Assembly: GCA_040391785.1 (NCBI GenBank)
Contig: JBEBXH010000002.1
Span: 1-64,000, forward strand
Direction: 5' to 3'
DNA: 64,000 nt
Origin: UBA5239 sp040391785
GTDB lineage: Bacteria > Verrucomicrobiota > Lentisphaeria > Victivallales > Victivallaceae
Shown: positions 31,448 through 40,496 of the stretch, piece by piece
How positions within the stretch are numbered: position 1 is the first letter of the stretch
Layout of the letters: every line of letters starts with the position of its first letter
Program-made: the position numbers and the translations under genes
The notes under the pieces: generated by a model
Told to the model about the DNA's origin: nothing
Databases searched by the model: none
Seen by the model: only the letters and a program-made list of their open reading frames with translations

Positions 31448-32730
31448 CGCATTATGGATTGAAAGTCTGCATCTGCGAGCGTCATTCGCGGATCGGCGGC
31501 ATGAATTCTTATTATCACCGGCAGGGCTTCCTGCTGGAAACGGGGCTGCACGCCATGACCAATCTGGCGCGCCCCGGCGATCCGAAAAGCCTGCCGATCC
31601 TCAAGATGCTGCGCCAGCTCCGCCTCACGCTCGACCAGTTGCAGGTGCGCGAACAGAATTATTCGCTGATTCAGTTCCCCGGCAAAACGCTCCGGTTCGA
31701 CAATCATTTCGAGCTTTTCGAATCCTCCGTGGCGCAGGAATTCCCGCTCGAAATCGATAATTTCCGTAAACTCGATGAATTTATCGGCAACTTCAATGAA
31801 GTCAGTTTGAACCACCAGTTCGCTTCGGCACGCGGCCTGATCGGACGGTTCATCAAGGACCCGATGCTGATCGATATGCTGATGTGCCCGCTCTCTTTTT
31901 ACGGCAGCGCACTGGAGGACGACATGGATTTCGCCCAGTTCGCGATCATGTATAAAAGTGTCATCCGGCAGGGACTTTTCCGCCCCGGCGGCGGCATCAA
32001 AGCCTGGCTCGATCTGCTGTGCGGCCGCTTCACGGAGTCCGGCGGCGAACTGAGGCTGAAATGCGGCGTCGAGAAAATTCTGACCGAGGACGGCAAGGTC
32101 CGCGGCGTACTGACCGATGCGGGCGAGGTTCTGCGGACCGACAAGGTGCTCTCGTCCATCGGGTTGCCGGAAACTCAGGTGCTGGGGGAATTGCCGGTAA
32201 CGGCGCATTTCGGGCGGCTGGCGTTTTTTGAAACCACCAATATTTTTGACCGGCCGGTGAGCGGCCACGATGAATCGATCGTCTTTTTCTCCAACACCGA
32301 ACGCTTCGCCTACCGGCAGCCGGAGGAAATCGTCGACCTGAACAGCGGTATCATTTGTTATCCGCAGAATTTCCAGCTGCTGGATGGCGACAGTATTCCT
32401 CCGCCGTGCGTCAAAACCTGCGTCTTGGCCCACCCGCAGCTATGTCCGGAGCAGAAAGCCCTGGCGGTGGAACAGGTGAACGCTCTCACGGAGCGGATGA
32501 CCGGGGTCGATGCGTCGCAGGCAGTGTTCCGCGACGCCTGTACCCCGAGGACGATTCAGCGTTATACCGGGCGGCAGAACGGCGCGATTTACGGTTCGCC
32601 GGATAAATGCCTTTCAGGTACCACGGCGCTGGAGGGACTCTTCATCTGCGGCACGGATCAAGGGTTCTTAGGCATCATCGGAAGTGCGCTCAGCGGCATT
32701 TCCATGGCCAATTTGCACGTCCTTATTTGA
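31381..32730 (+). CDS. phytoene-desaturase-like FAD oxidoreductase
   Basis: A 449-residue flavoprotein with the dinucleotide-binding motif G-A-G-L-S-G-L-G-A-G (9-18), then E-R-H-S-R-I-G-G-M-N and a matching C-terminal F-I-C-G-T-D-Q-G-F segment. It belongs to the phytoene desaturase/carotenoid isomerase superfamily. No other carotenoid gene is nearby, so the substrate is open. GGAGA precedes the ATG, inside the upstream gene. It ends 8 bases into the convergent metallo-hydrolase gene. Confidence 0.85.
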   Translation: MEKYDAVVIGAGLSGLGAGIRLAHYGLKVCICERHSRIGGMNSYYHRQGFLLETGLHAMTNLARPGDPKSLPILKMLRQLRLTLDQLQVREQNYSLIQFPGKTLRFDNHFELFESSVAQEFPLEIDNFRKLDEFIGNFNEVSLNHQFASARGLIGRFIKDPMLIDMLMCPLSFYGSALEDDMDFAQFAIMYKSVIRQGLFRPGGGIKAWLDLLCGRFTESGGELRLKCGVEKILTEDGKVRGVLTDAGEVLRTDKVLSSIGLPETQVLGELPVTAHFGRLAFFETTNIFDRPVSGHDESIVFFSNTERFAYRQPEEIVDLNSGIICYPQNFQLLDGDSIPPPCVKTCVLAHPQLCPEQKALAVEQVNALTERMTGVDASQAVFRDACTPRTIQRYTGRQNGAIYGSPDKCLSGTTALEGLFICGTDQGFLGIIGSALSGISMANLHVLI

Positions 32731-33958
32731 GGCGGTACGTCTTCGGACCGTCGGTGAACCCGGATGTATCGACCGAGGCCACGTCGATATAGAGCAGCTT
32801 GAAATCGGGATTTTCCGGCGTGTGATAGATTGCCTTGAGGGTGGAACTGGCATCAATAATCTCTTTTTTCAGCTCGAGGTTGTCGACGAAAACGACTTTG
32901 CCGCTGACCGATACCACCTTGGCATAATTCTTGGAGAAACAGCAGAAGGAGGCCACCGGTTTTTTCTGGAGCTGGAGCCAGGCTGCATTCTTCGCATCGG
33001 TATGGAAATAAACCCGGTCATCCTTGGCAAAGAGGTAATGGAAAATATGCGTTTTGATCTGTTCATCGTCAAGCGTGGCCAATACGCCGAGCGGATTTTC
33101 CTTGAAAAACGCGCCGTAATCGAACATCGAGCCGCCCTGAACCGCCGGTTTGAAGACGAAGGAACCGGAATCATTTCTGGTGATCAGCCCGACCCCGGGG
33201 AAGGGGAGGTGCATACCGGCCACGAGCTTGCCGCTCCTCGCCGCTTTTTCATAAAATTCGAGGCGGGTTTTGACCGCCTGCGGCATATCCATGTCGTAGG
33301 TTGGGCACAAATCCGGACGCGGGAACTGCAGCGCCGCCGCGTGCAGCAAGTCGCCGATAATCATGATCGAATCGAGCTCATAAACCGTATGTCCCGGCGT
33401 GTGGCCGATGGCCGACAGGCCGGTGATGCCCGGCAGAACCACGGTATTCAGCTTGAAGGTCTTAATGCGGTCGCCGTAGACCTTAAAAACATTTTGCGCC
33501 AACGCGTTGGTGGTGCCTTTCCAATAGTTGTATTCCGGTTCGGAGACGTATATGGTGGCTTTCGGGAAAACCGCTTTGTCGCCATCGAGCAGTCCGCCGA
33601 TATGATCGCCGTGCATGTGGGTCAGGAGTACCGTATCGACTGTCTCCGGTTTAATACCGGTCCTGGTCATTTTTCCGAGGAGCGAACCGCGCCGGCCGCC
33701 ATTGCCGCTATCGACCAGAATGCACTTGCCGTCGACCTGCAGCAGAAAAGCATTGACGGACGCCTCGGCCTTGCCGCCGGGCAGGAGTTTCTGCAGTTCG
33801 GACATCTCCGCGCCGCGGAAAAGCGAGATCGGCATGCTCGAAGATGCATCCTGAAATGCCGTGAACTTAAGATTGCCGAGATTATAAGTCTGCACGCCTT
33901 TTTCTCCGGCCATAACCGCGGCTCCGGTCATCAGCAGAGCCAATACCAATTTCATCAT
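32723..33958 (-). CDS. secreted metallo-beta-lactamase-fold hydrolase
   Basis: A 411-residue protein with a signal peptide (about 1-17) and the MBL motif T-H114-M-H116-G-D118-H119, a later G-H-T-P-G-H and an A-G-M-H-L-P-F segment. The zinc ligands look complete. The C-terminal 130 residues are an extra domain I do not recognise. It may act on an exported ester or lactone. AGGAGGT precedes the start. It stands alone, with a terminator-and-repeat block upstream. Confidence 0.85.
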   Translation of the reverse strand: MMKLVLALLMTGAAVMAGEKGVQTYNLGNLKFTAFQDASSSMPISLFRGAEMSELQKLLPGGKAEASVNAFLLQVDGKCILVDSGNGGRRGSLLGKMTRTGIKPETVDTVLLTHMHGDHIGGLLDGDKAVFPKATIYVSEPEYNYWKGTTNALAQNVFKVYGDRIKTFKLNTVVLPGITGLSAIGHTPGHTVYELDSIMIIGDLLHAAALQFPRPDLCPTYDMDMPQAVKTRLEFYEKAARSGKLVAGMHLPFPGVGLITRNDSGSFVFKPAVQGGSMFDYGAFFKENPLGVLATLDDEQIKTHIFHYLFAKDDRVYFHTDAKNAAWLQLQKKPVASFCCFSKNYAKVVSVSGKVVFVDNLELKKEIIDASSTLKAIYHTPENPDFKLLYIDVASVDTSGFTDGPKTYRLK

Positions 33959-34029
33959 ACTTCACCTCCTGTTATACTGGTATTTTAACTCGCGAGGCAG
34001 TTTTTTTCAAGTCTGGAACCGGATTTTTA

Positions 34030-34196
34030 CCACGGAAAGCACGGAAAAATCAATATTTCGTCCAAAAAATGCTGTTGCCGGAGAAATCTGTATCTTTCTC
34101 CGGCAACAGAAATATAATATTGAATTTAGGAGAAGTCAAGCAGGAAAATTGAATTCTCTCAAAAAAATTTCCGTGTATTCCGTGTATTCCGTGCTT
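34030..34196. repeat. inverted CACGGAAA tandem repeats flanking a terminator
   Basis: Two CACGGAAA units (34030-34048) face three inverse units TTCCGTGTA/TTCCGTGC (34168-34196). A 15-bp terminator stem lies between. The design matches 20243-20314 and 27713-27842. Confidence 0.7.
34064..34109 (-). terminator. intrinsic terminator after dnaG
   Basis: A 15-bp perfect stem (34072-34086 with 34095-34109) followed on the minus strand by a run of six T (complement of 34064-34069). It lies about 100 bases after the dnaG stop. Confidence 0.9.
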
Positions 34197-34205
34197 AAAA
34201 AGTAT

Positions 34206-36029
34206 TCAGGAATTATGGAGCTCCATGTACTCTTTGAACAGGCGTTCACGCTCTTCACGGTCGATCTGGTTCATCATCTGCTCTTTGATCACCTGCAGGC
34301 GCCTGCCTTTATGATAACGGCGAATCACTGCCACGGTGTCGGTCAGGGCTTTTTCGAGCTTTTCCGCAGGGATGGTCATTTCCTGCACCAGCAACCGGGA
34401 GAGACGCGGATCCTCCTGGTCGCGCTCTGCTTCCATGTCCGACAGAATGCCAACCCGATGCGCCCAGTCGCCGTTCACCGCGAGGTCGATCACCGTATTC
34501 AGGGCCTGCCCGACCAGCGTGGTGCTGAGCATTTCAGCGGTGATTAACTCGCTCAGGCGGCGGGCGATATCTTCATTGGCCAGGGCCATTTCCAGCAGGG
34601 TTTCCTCGGCATGAGCCTGCTCGGCCGGGCAATCTTCCAACTCCTCTTTCAGGATGACGGACTGGGGCTGCGGCTGATTTTTCTGGGGATCGTAATAGCC
34701 GCCGGGCGGCGACTGCTGCGCCATCAGCCGCATAATGACCGATTCGTTGACCTTGACGCGCTCGGCCAGCAGCCGGATATACAACTGTTTGGCCACCGCG
34801 GCCGGGATCAGTTTCAGGTATTCGATCGCTTCCATGGCGGCCTTCTGACGGCCGAAGGGCTGAGTCAGGTCATGGTCCTGCGACAAGCGGTTCCAGAGGA
34901 AATCAAAGAAGTCGATGGCGTTATCCACCTGCGCCGCGATGTAATCGGCGCCTTCGCTTTTGTATAATTCGTCGGGGTCCTTGCCGCCGGGCCAGAGGAT
35001 CACGCGGACCTCGAATTCGAGCGGCAGCATAATTTTGATCGCTTTCAGGATGGCGTTCTGGCCGGCGGAGTCCGAGTCCATGGCGAGCAGGACTTTGTCG
35101 GTGTAGCGCTTCAGCATCCGGGCGTGTTCTTCGGCAAAGGCGGTACCCTGGGTAGCCACGGTGTTGGCGAACCCCGCGCAGTGCATGGAAATCGTGTCGA
35201 TCTGGCCCTCGCAGAGGATGGCGAACTGCTTGTCGCGGATCTGCTGGCGGGCGAGGGGCAGGGCGTACAGGATCGAGCTCTTGTGGAAAATCGGCGTATC
35301 GGGGCTGTTCAGGTATTTCGGCGTCTGGTCCGGCTCAATGGCGCGGCCGCTGAACCCGACGACTTTGCCCTGCTCGTTCCAGATGGCGAAGAGCAGGCGG
35401 TTGCGGAAACGGTCGTAGGACGATTTCTTTTCTTCGTTGACCTTGAGAATGCCCGCGTCGAGCATTTCCTCTTCGGTGAAGTTTTTCGACAGCCCGAATT
35501 TCAAGGAGTTATCCCAGCCGTCCGGCACGGCGCCGATGCGGAACTTTTCCGCGATTTCCTTGGGGATGCGGCGGCTCTGGAAGTATTGGCCGAGCGGCGA
35601 ATCGAGGTTGCTCCACAGCCATTTGGAGTAATATTCGGTAAAGGTCTCCATGAGCTCGAACAGCCGGTCGCGCTTGTTGCGTTTGGTCTGCGCGGCGACG
35701 CGTTCCTCGTGGGATTCGTAACTTTTTTCGGGGATGATCACACCGCAGCGGTCGGCCAGCATGTGAATGGCATTCGGGAAATCGACGCCCTGCTGCTCCA
35801 TGACGAAACGGAAAACGTCGCCGCCCTTGCCGCAGCCGAAGCATTTATAGCGCTGGCGGGTTTCGTTGACGGTGAACGACGGGGTTTTTTCGTGATGGAA
35901 GGGGCAGCAGGCTTTCCAGCTGTCGCCGCCGCTTTTTTTCAGCTGTACGCCGAAAAAACTCATCACTTCGACGATGTTTGAGCGGTCGCGGACTTCCTGG
36001 ATGATGTCATCGGGTACGGCGCGGTTCAT
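34206..36029 (-). CDS. dnaG: DNA primase
   Basis: A 607-residue primase that lays RNA primers in replication. The CHC2 zinc site is C42-x2-H45 with C63-x2-C66; the TOPRIM domain follows with L-C-E-G-Q-I-D-T and A-M-D-S-D-S-A-G. The C-terminal third would contact DnaB. Length is normal. It starts 12 bases before the stop of the upstream TPR lipoprotein gene's neighbourhood and is followed by a terminator. rpsU and rpoD, frequent partners elsewhere, are absent. Confidence 0.96.
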   Translation of the reverse strand: MNRAVPDDIIQEVRDRSNIVEVMSFFGVQLKKSGGDSWKACCPFHHEKTPSFTVNETRQRYKCFGCGKGGDVFRFVMEQQGVDFPNAIHMLADRCGVIIPEKSYESHEERVAAQTKRNKRDRLFELMETFTEYYSKWLWSNLDSPLGQYFQSRRIPKEIAEKFRIGAVPDGWDNSLKFGLSKNFTEEEMLDAGILKVNEEKKSSYDRFRNRLLFAIWNEQGKVVGFSGRAIEPDQTPKYLNSPDTPIFHKSSILYALPLARQQIRDKQFAILCEGQIDTISMHCAGFANTVATQGTAFAEEHARMLKRYTDKVLLAMDSDSAGQNAILKAIKIMLPLEFEVRVILWPGGKDPDELYKSEGADYIAAQVDNAIDFFDFLWNRLSQDHDLTQPFGRQKAAMEAIEYLKLIPAAVAKQLYIRLLAERVKVNESVIMRLMAQQSPPGGYYDPQKNQPQPQSVILKEELEDCPAEQAHAEETLLEMALANEDIARRLSELITAEMLSTTLVGQALNTVIDLAVNGDWAHRVGILSDMEAERDQEDPRLSRLLVQEMTIPAEKLEKALTDTVAVIRRYHKGRRLQVIKEQMMNQIDREERERLFKEYMELHNS

Positions 36030-36041
36030 GAGAGCGCCCTC

Positions 36042-36845
36042 TTATTGGCCGCTGAGCTTCGCGATACGGGCGTTGACTTTTTTGTGTTTATCGGCCAGTT
36101 CTTTGTTCTGCGAAGTGACTTCGAGGTACTTTTTGTAATACGCAATCGAGCGTTCGTTGCGCTTGATGTGTTCCCAGAAAACGCCGAAATTCAACAGGAT
36201 ATGCGGATTGTCCGGGGCCATGTTGTAGGCGTATTTGATGCATTGGGCGGCGTGGGTGTCCATATTGCTTTTGGTGTAAATCACCGCGAGCTGGTTGTAA
36301 ATGGCGGCTTTGTTGATCTTGCTCTGCAGGAAATTCGGATGCTTGGTGATGATTTCATTGTAACAGTTTACCGCGTAGTCCAGGGAATTGAGCTGGAAAT
36401 AAACGTCGGCCCGCAACAGCAGCACCGAAACATCGCGGGGGTTGAGCTCCTGGGCGATTCGCAATGGCTCGATCGCTTCCTGCCGGGTCTTGCTGTCTTT
36501 GGCATACAGCCGGCCGAGCGTGTACTGGGCCATGAAGTTGTCGGGATTGATCTGGACGGCTTTGCGGGCGGCATCGAGCGCCTGCGGCATTTTCTTGATC
36601 TGTTCGCCGGTCAGCGCCAGCAGGATCTGGGCGGAAATATTGGTCGGTTCCTTTTTGGCGGCGGCGTAGGCGTAGTCGTAAGCTTTTTTCCACTTGCCTT
36701 CCTTGGCCAGGAAAGTTCCGGTCTGGAGCAGCTCCACGGTGCTCTTGGACGACGTACCGCTGCAGCCGCTGTTCAATATGGCAATTGCTGTAATCATGCA
36801 GATAAACAGCAGGGGTTTCAATATGTATTTCATGTCTTTCACCAT
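36042..36845 (-). CDS. TPR-repeat lipoprotein
   Basis: A 267-residue protein with a lipobox N-S-G-C (Cys about 28) after a hydrophobic signal, then about five tetratricopeptide repeats (e.g. A-R-K-A-V-Q-I-N-P-D-N, A-Q-Y-T-L-G-R-L-Y, S-K-I-N-K-A-A-I-Y-N-Q-L-A). It would be a protein-interaction platform in the envelope, similar in style to PilF or NlpI, but without a partner nearby. The fifth codon is also ATG and a possible start. It is upstream of dnaG by 12 bases and probably co-transcribed. Confidence 0.85.
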   Translation of the reverse strand: MVKDMKYILKPLLFICMITAIAILNSGCSGTSSKSTVELLQTGTFLAKEGKWKKAYDYAYAAAKKEPTNISAQILLALTGEQIKKMPQALDAARKAVQINPDNFMAQYTLGRLYAKDSKTRQEAIEPLRIAQELNPRDVSVLLLRADVYFQLNSLDYAVNCYNEIITKHPNFLQSKINKAAIYNQLAVIYTKSNMDTHAAQCIKYAYNMAPDNPHILLNFGVFWEHIKRNERSIAYYKKYLEVTSQNKELADKHKKVNARIAKLSGQ

Positions 36846-36913
36846 TTCTCGTTAAGGATATTATAAACTTAATCTGAAAGTGGGATTTTTCAAATGAAAA
36901 ATGGGCAAAAGAA

Positions 36914-37768
36914 CTATTTTTTCGCGCAGCGCCGCCGCAGCCAGAAAATGATCAGAACCAGCAGGTAAGTGCTCCCCGCGAGAACCGCGATCAGCGGCGC
37001 GCTCGGCAGGTCGACTTTGTAGCTCAGGAACAGCCCGGACGTGGTGAAGGCGATGCACAGCACGGAGGCCAGGGTCATCATGGACCAGAGGCGTTTCGAG
37101 AAATGCCCGGCGATGGCCGCCGGAATCGTCAGCATCGCCAGCACCAGAATGATCCCGATTACCGACACCATCAGCACCACCGTGAGCGCCACCATGCAGA
37201 GCAGCGCCATGTAGGTGGCTTTGATCTTGATGCCGCGCAGCTCGGCGAACTGGTCGTCGAAGCACGCCGCCATGAAATTGTTGAAAAACAGGATCGACGG
37301 TACCAGGATGATTACGTCGAGCACCAGCGTCATATAGAAGTTGTTTTTCGACACGAGCAGGATGTCGCCGAAAAGATATGCGTCCACATCCACATAGCCG
37401 CTGCAGCCCGCCAGGAAGAGCAGCCCCACTGCCATGCCGATGGCCCAGATCGCTCCGATGACCGTGTCCTCGCGCTGCTTGGCGTACATGCTGACCAGTC
37501 CGATGATCACCGCGGCCAGCAGTGCCGAAAAAATTGCGCCGTGCATCGGGTGCAGCCAGCTCCAGCCGAGGCGCTGGTTGCAGAAAATCGCCGCGCCAAT
37601 CCCCGCCAGAATGCAGTGGGCAATCGCCCCCGCGATCGACGAAATCCGCCTCGTGACGATGTACGTACCGACGATTCCGAAGGCCACGCCCCCGAAAATC
37701 CCGATCAGAAATGCGTATTTGAGAAACGACAATTCCGGAGAATTCAGTCTGACGATGAAATCAATCAT
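36914..37768 (-). CDS. znuB: metal ABC transporter permease, ZnuB-like
   Basis: A 284-residue integral membrane protein of the ABC-3 family with about eight helices. It starts F-I-V-R-L-N-S-P-E-L-S-F and has G-A-I-A-H-C-I-L-A-G, the conserved loop contacting the ATPase. It overlaps the ATPase gene by 8 bases. With the His-rich binding protein upstream, the substrate is most likely zinc; manganese is the alternative. Confidence 0.9.
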   Translation of the reverse strand: MIDFIVRLNSPELSFLKYAFLIGIFGGVAFGIVGTYIVTRRISSIAGAIAHCILAGIGAAIFCNQRLGWSWLHPMHGAIFSALLAAVIIGLVSMYAKQREDTVIGAIWAIGMAVGLLFLAGCSGYVDVDAYLFGDILLVSKNNFYMTLVLDVIILVPSILFFNNFMAACFDDQFAELRGIKIKATYMALLCMVALTVVLMVSVIGIILVLAMLTIPAAIAGHFSKRLWSMMTLASVLCIAFTTSGLFLSYKVDLPSAPLIAVLAGSTYLLVLIIFWLRRRCAKK

Positions 37769-38558
37769 GGTTGCACTCTCCGTGGTTATGGTCGTGGCTG
37801 TGGAAATGCTCGTGGCAGCAGCTCACGTCGTGGCTGTGGTCGACCATCTTCACGTGGTACCCGTAAATGCCGCTGATCGACTCCGGAGTGATGTCGGCCG
37901 CGTTGTGCACCATGACCTGATGATTCACGCAGACCACCGTGTTGATATCGCTGGAAACGAAGCCGACGTCGTGCGACACGATCAGGATCGACATGCGGTC
38001 CCGGAGCTTGCGCAGGATCTCGTAAAACTGTTCCTGAAACCCGGGGTCGATGTTCGCCGTGGGTTCGTCCAGCAGCAAAACTTCCGGATTGCAGGCCAAT
38101 GCGCGCGCAATCAGCACCCGCTGGCGCTGCCCGCCGGAGAGCTCAGCAAACGGCCGTTTGGCGAGGTGCTCCACCGACATTTCCTCCAGTACCTGCTGTG
38201 CGACTTTGCGGTCGGTGCTGCTGTAGCGCCCCCAGAAGCCGCGGCGCAGCCGCCCCATCAGCACCACGTCCATGACGTTTACCGGGAACTGCAGATCGAG
38301 TTTGGAATACTGCGGCATGTAGCCGATGCGGTTCCGGGCCCGCTCCGGCGTTTCGCCGAAAATCCGTACCGTGCCCTTGTCCGGCTGGATGGTGCCGAGG
38401 ATTAAGTTCAGAAGCGTGGTTTTGCCGCCGCCGTTCGGGCCGACGATGCAGACTGTTTCGCAGTTGCAGATCGTCAGGTTGACATTTTCCAGAATCGGAT
38501 AACCGCGATTCCAGGAAAATGCGACATTTTCGAGTTTGATGATTTCCTGACAGCCCAT
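37761..38558 (-). CDS. znuC: zinc ABC transporter ATPase with His/Cys tail
   Basis: A 265-residue ATPase: Walker A G-P-N-G-G-G-K-T-T (39-47), signature L-S-G-G-Q-R-Q-R, Walker B V-L-L-L-D-E-P. The last 30 residues are unusual: about nine His and three Cys among Asp/Asn/Glu, ending H-N-H-G-E-C-N-H-D. Such a tail could bind zinc and sense its cytosolic level. The overlap with znuB means the tail-coding DNA also carries the znuB start. It is preceded by znuA by one base. Confidence 0.92.
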   Translation of the reverse strand: MGCQEIIKLENVAFSWNRGYPILENVNLTICNCETVCIVGPNGGGKTTLLNLILGTIQPDKGTVRIFGETPERARNRIGYMPQYSKLDLQFPVNVMDVVLMGRLRRGFWGRYSSTDRKVAQQVLEEMSVEHLAKRPFAELSGGQRQRVLIARALACNPEVLLLDEPTANIDPGFQEQFYEILRKLRDRMSILIVSHDVGFVSSDINTVVCVNHQVMVHNAADITPESISGIYGYHVKMVDHSHDVSCCHEHFHSHDHNHGECNHD

Positions 38559-38559
38559 T

Positions 38560-39513
38560 TTATTTGCCTTTGGTCAGGTTGTCGGCGATTCCTTCGTAAA
38601 CGGTCAGGATATCGGCCGCCAGCGGGTTCACCATGATGATCTCGGCGCCGAGCGATTCGCTGATGGCTTTGGCGCTGTTTTGCGGGAACTGCGGCTGGAC
38701 GAAAATCAGTTTGGCGTTTTCTTTCCGGGCCTCCGAAACCAGCTTTTCGAGCTGTTTGGGGGTCGGGGCCTTGCCGCCGGTTTCCACTGCTACCTGAGTC
38801 ATGCCATAATGCTCGGCGAAGTACCCGAACGCAGGGTGATAAACCAGAAATTTCTTGCCCTTCATCGGGGCGAGCTGTTTCTTGAGTTCGGCATCCACCT
38901 TATTGATTCTCTCGAGCAGGATTTTCAGATTGGCCTGGTAATATTTCTTATTGGCGGTATCGACTACGGACAAGAGTTCACAGATGGCCTCGGCCATTTT
39001 TGCGCAGTTCGCAGGCGACATCCAGATGTGAGTGTCGAAAAATTGTTCATGCTCATTGTGTTTGTGATCGTCCTTGTGGTCATGAGCGTGGGCGTGGTCA
39101 TGATCGTGATCATCGTCCTCGCAGTCGCAGGCCTCGGCGGCGCCGATCGCGCGGCGTTTGATCTCGGTGGTGATATCAATGACTCTGGTTTTCGAGTCCT
39201 TGAGCACTTTGAGGAGGGTATTGGTTTCCATGGGGAGGCCGATCAACAGGTAATAGTCGGCGGACTGGAGCTTTGCAATATCGCGCGGGGTCGGCTTGTA
39301 GGAGTGTATGCTTTGCATTTCGGGGATCAGTGTGCTGCAGGCGACTCTGTCGCCGCCGATCTGCGCGGCCATCCACGACACGGGGGCGATCAGGCTGTAG
39401 AGCTTGATTTTGCCGTCGGCGGAGGTATCGGGGGCGGATTGTTTGCCGCAGCCGGCGGCAATCAATAACGAAAGAACGGTACAGGCGGTCAGGCTCAGAC
39501 GTTTCAGCATCAT
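38560..39513 (-). CDS. znuA: zinc-binding lipoprotein, ZnuA-like
   Basis: A 317-residue solute-binding protein. Lipobox A-A-G-C (Cys about 22) anchors it. The long His/Asp loop (about 125-155, H-D-H-D-H-A-H-A-H-D-H) just before D-T-H-I-W-M-S-P is the hallmark of zinc-specific ZnuA proteins. Ligand histidines at H-S-Y, H-I-W and Y-H-P-A-F are visible. It is the first gene of znuA-znuC-znuB. I saw no clear Zur box in the short upstream region. Confidence 0.92.
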   Translation of the reverse strand: MMLKRLSLTACTVLSLLIAAGCGKQSAPDTSADGKIKLYSLIAPVSWMAAQIGGDRVACSTLIPEMQSIHSYKPTPRDIAKLQSADYYLLIGLPMETNTLLKVLKDSKTRVIDITTEIKRRAIGAAEACDCEDDDHDHDHAHAHDHKDDHKHNEHEQFFDTHIWMSPANCAKMAEAICELLSVVDTANKKYYQANLKILLERINKVDAELKKQLAPMKGKKFLVYHPAFGYFAEHYGMTQVAVETGGKAPTPKQLEKLVSEARKENAKLIFVQPQFPQNSAKAISESLGAEIIMVNPLAADILTVYEGIADNLTKGK

Positions 39514-39584
39514 AAATCAATCTCCAGAATATTTATTCAATAATTTACAGTATATTCGGTGATTTTACAAGTAATTAGGCATAA

Positions 39585-40460
39585 CTAATGACGAAATGAT
39601 TCGCGGCGGTATTGTCCGGGCGAGACGCCCATCACGTCCTTGAAGCGGCGGTTGAAGTGGTACTGGTCGGTATAACCGAGCTTCTCGGCGATATCGGCGA
39701 TGCTCAGCCGGGTTTCGGTCAGCAGCGAAGCCGCGTGGTTCAGTTTCATCCGGTCCACGTACAGCTTGGGCAGCATGCCGACGCGCTTGCAGAAGACCCG
39801 CCGGAACTGGTCGTCGCTCATATTGCAGTAGTTGGCCATTTCGTCGATGCTCCACCAGCGCTCGGGCTGGTCGCGCAACAATTTCAGCAGCTCGTCGATC
39901 TCCGGATAGCGCTCCTTGCCGTGTTCGGTGAACCGTTTGTTGTAGAGGTCGTACAGGAGTTGCTGCAGCGCAAACGCGGCGTTGAGCTGGGCGTGGTCGG
40001 AGGGGTCGCTCAGGAACTTGGTGGTGGAGAGCAACCAGCGGAACGAACCGATGTTGTAAACCCCGTCGGCGAAAACTCCGCTTTTGAACAGCATATCCGC
40101 TAGCGGTCCGGTGAAGTTCAGTGTGTCCTCCTGGTATTCGGAATCGGGGGCCGGTCCATAGTTGTGAACGGTGCCGGGCGATACCAGAATACACTGGCCG
40201 GGCTTCACCTGCACCGACTCCTGACCAGGCCGCCAGTAAAATCCGTTGCCCTTGAACATGTGCGAGATACAATAAAATTCAAAATACCGGCTGTTGTAAT
40301 TATAGGCGGTGCCGGCGTTCCGGAAGGCATGGTTGCTGCCCCAGCGGAAAATCCACAGTCCGCTGTCGCGGTGAATTTGGCGCATGGGTACGCTCGGCAA
40401 CCGGTGCACCTGCACGTTGTTCGGGGCCTGCGATATGATTAGTTCCGTCGGTTTCTGCAT
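39585..40460 (-). CDS. AraC-family transcriptional regulator
   Basis: A 291-residue regulator with a cupin-like sugar-sensing N-terminal half and two helix-turn-helix motifs in the last 100 residues (S-I-D-E-M-A-N-Y-C-N-M-S; L-S-I-A-D-I-A-E-K-L-G-Y-T-D-Q-Y-H-F-N-R-R-F-K). It lies downstream of a LacI gene and a sugar operon and probably controls carbohydrate genes. Its own promoter leaves almost no leader, so the mRNA may be leaderless. Confidence 0.9.
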   Translation of the reverse strand: MQKPTELIISQAPNNVQVHRLPSVPMRQIHRDSGLWIFRWGSNHAFRNAGTAYNYNSRYFEFYCISHMFKGNGFYWRPGQESVQVKPGQCILVSPGTVHNYGPAPDSEYQEDTLNFTGPLADMLFKSGVFADGVYNIGSFRWLLSTTKFLSDPSDHAQLNAAFALQQLLYDLYNKRFTEHGKERYPEIDELLKLLRDQPERWWSIDEMANYCNMSDDQFRRVFCKRVGMLPKLYVDRMKLNHAASLLTETRLSIADIAEKLGYTDQYHFNRRFKDVMGVSPGQYRRESFRH

Positions 40461-40462
40461 AA

Positions 40463-40496
40463 TGATATATTATATCACAGAAACGGCGGTTTTCAA
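40463..40496 (-). promoter_or_regulatory. AraC-gene promoter with palindrome, near-leaderless
   Basis: Minus strand: TTGAAA (40491-40496), 16-bp spacer, TATAAT (40469-40474), with the ATG 9 bases downstream. The palindrome TGATATA-T-TATATCA (40463-40477) covers the -10 box, suggesting autoregulation. The promoter overlaps the end of the LacI gene. Confidence 0.6.
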
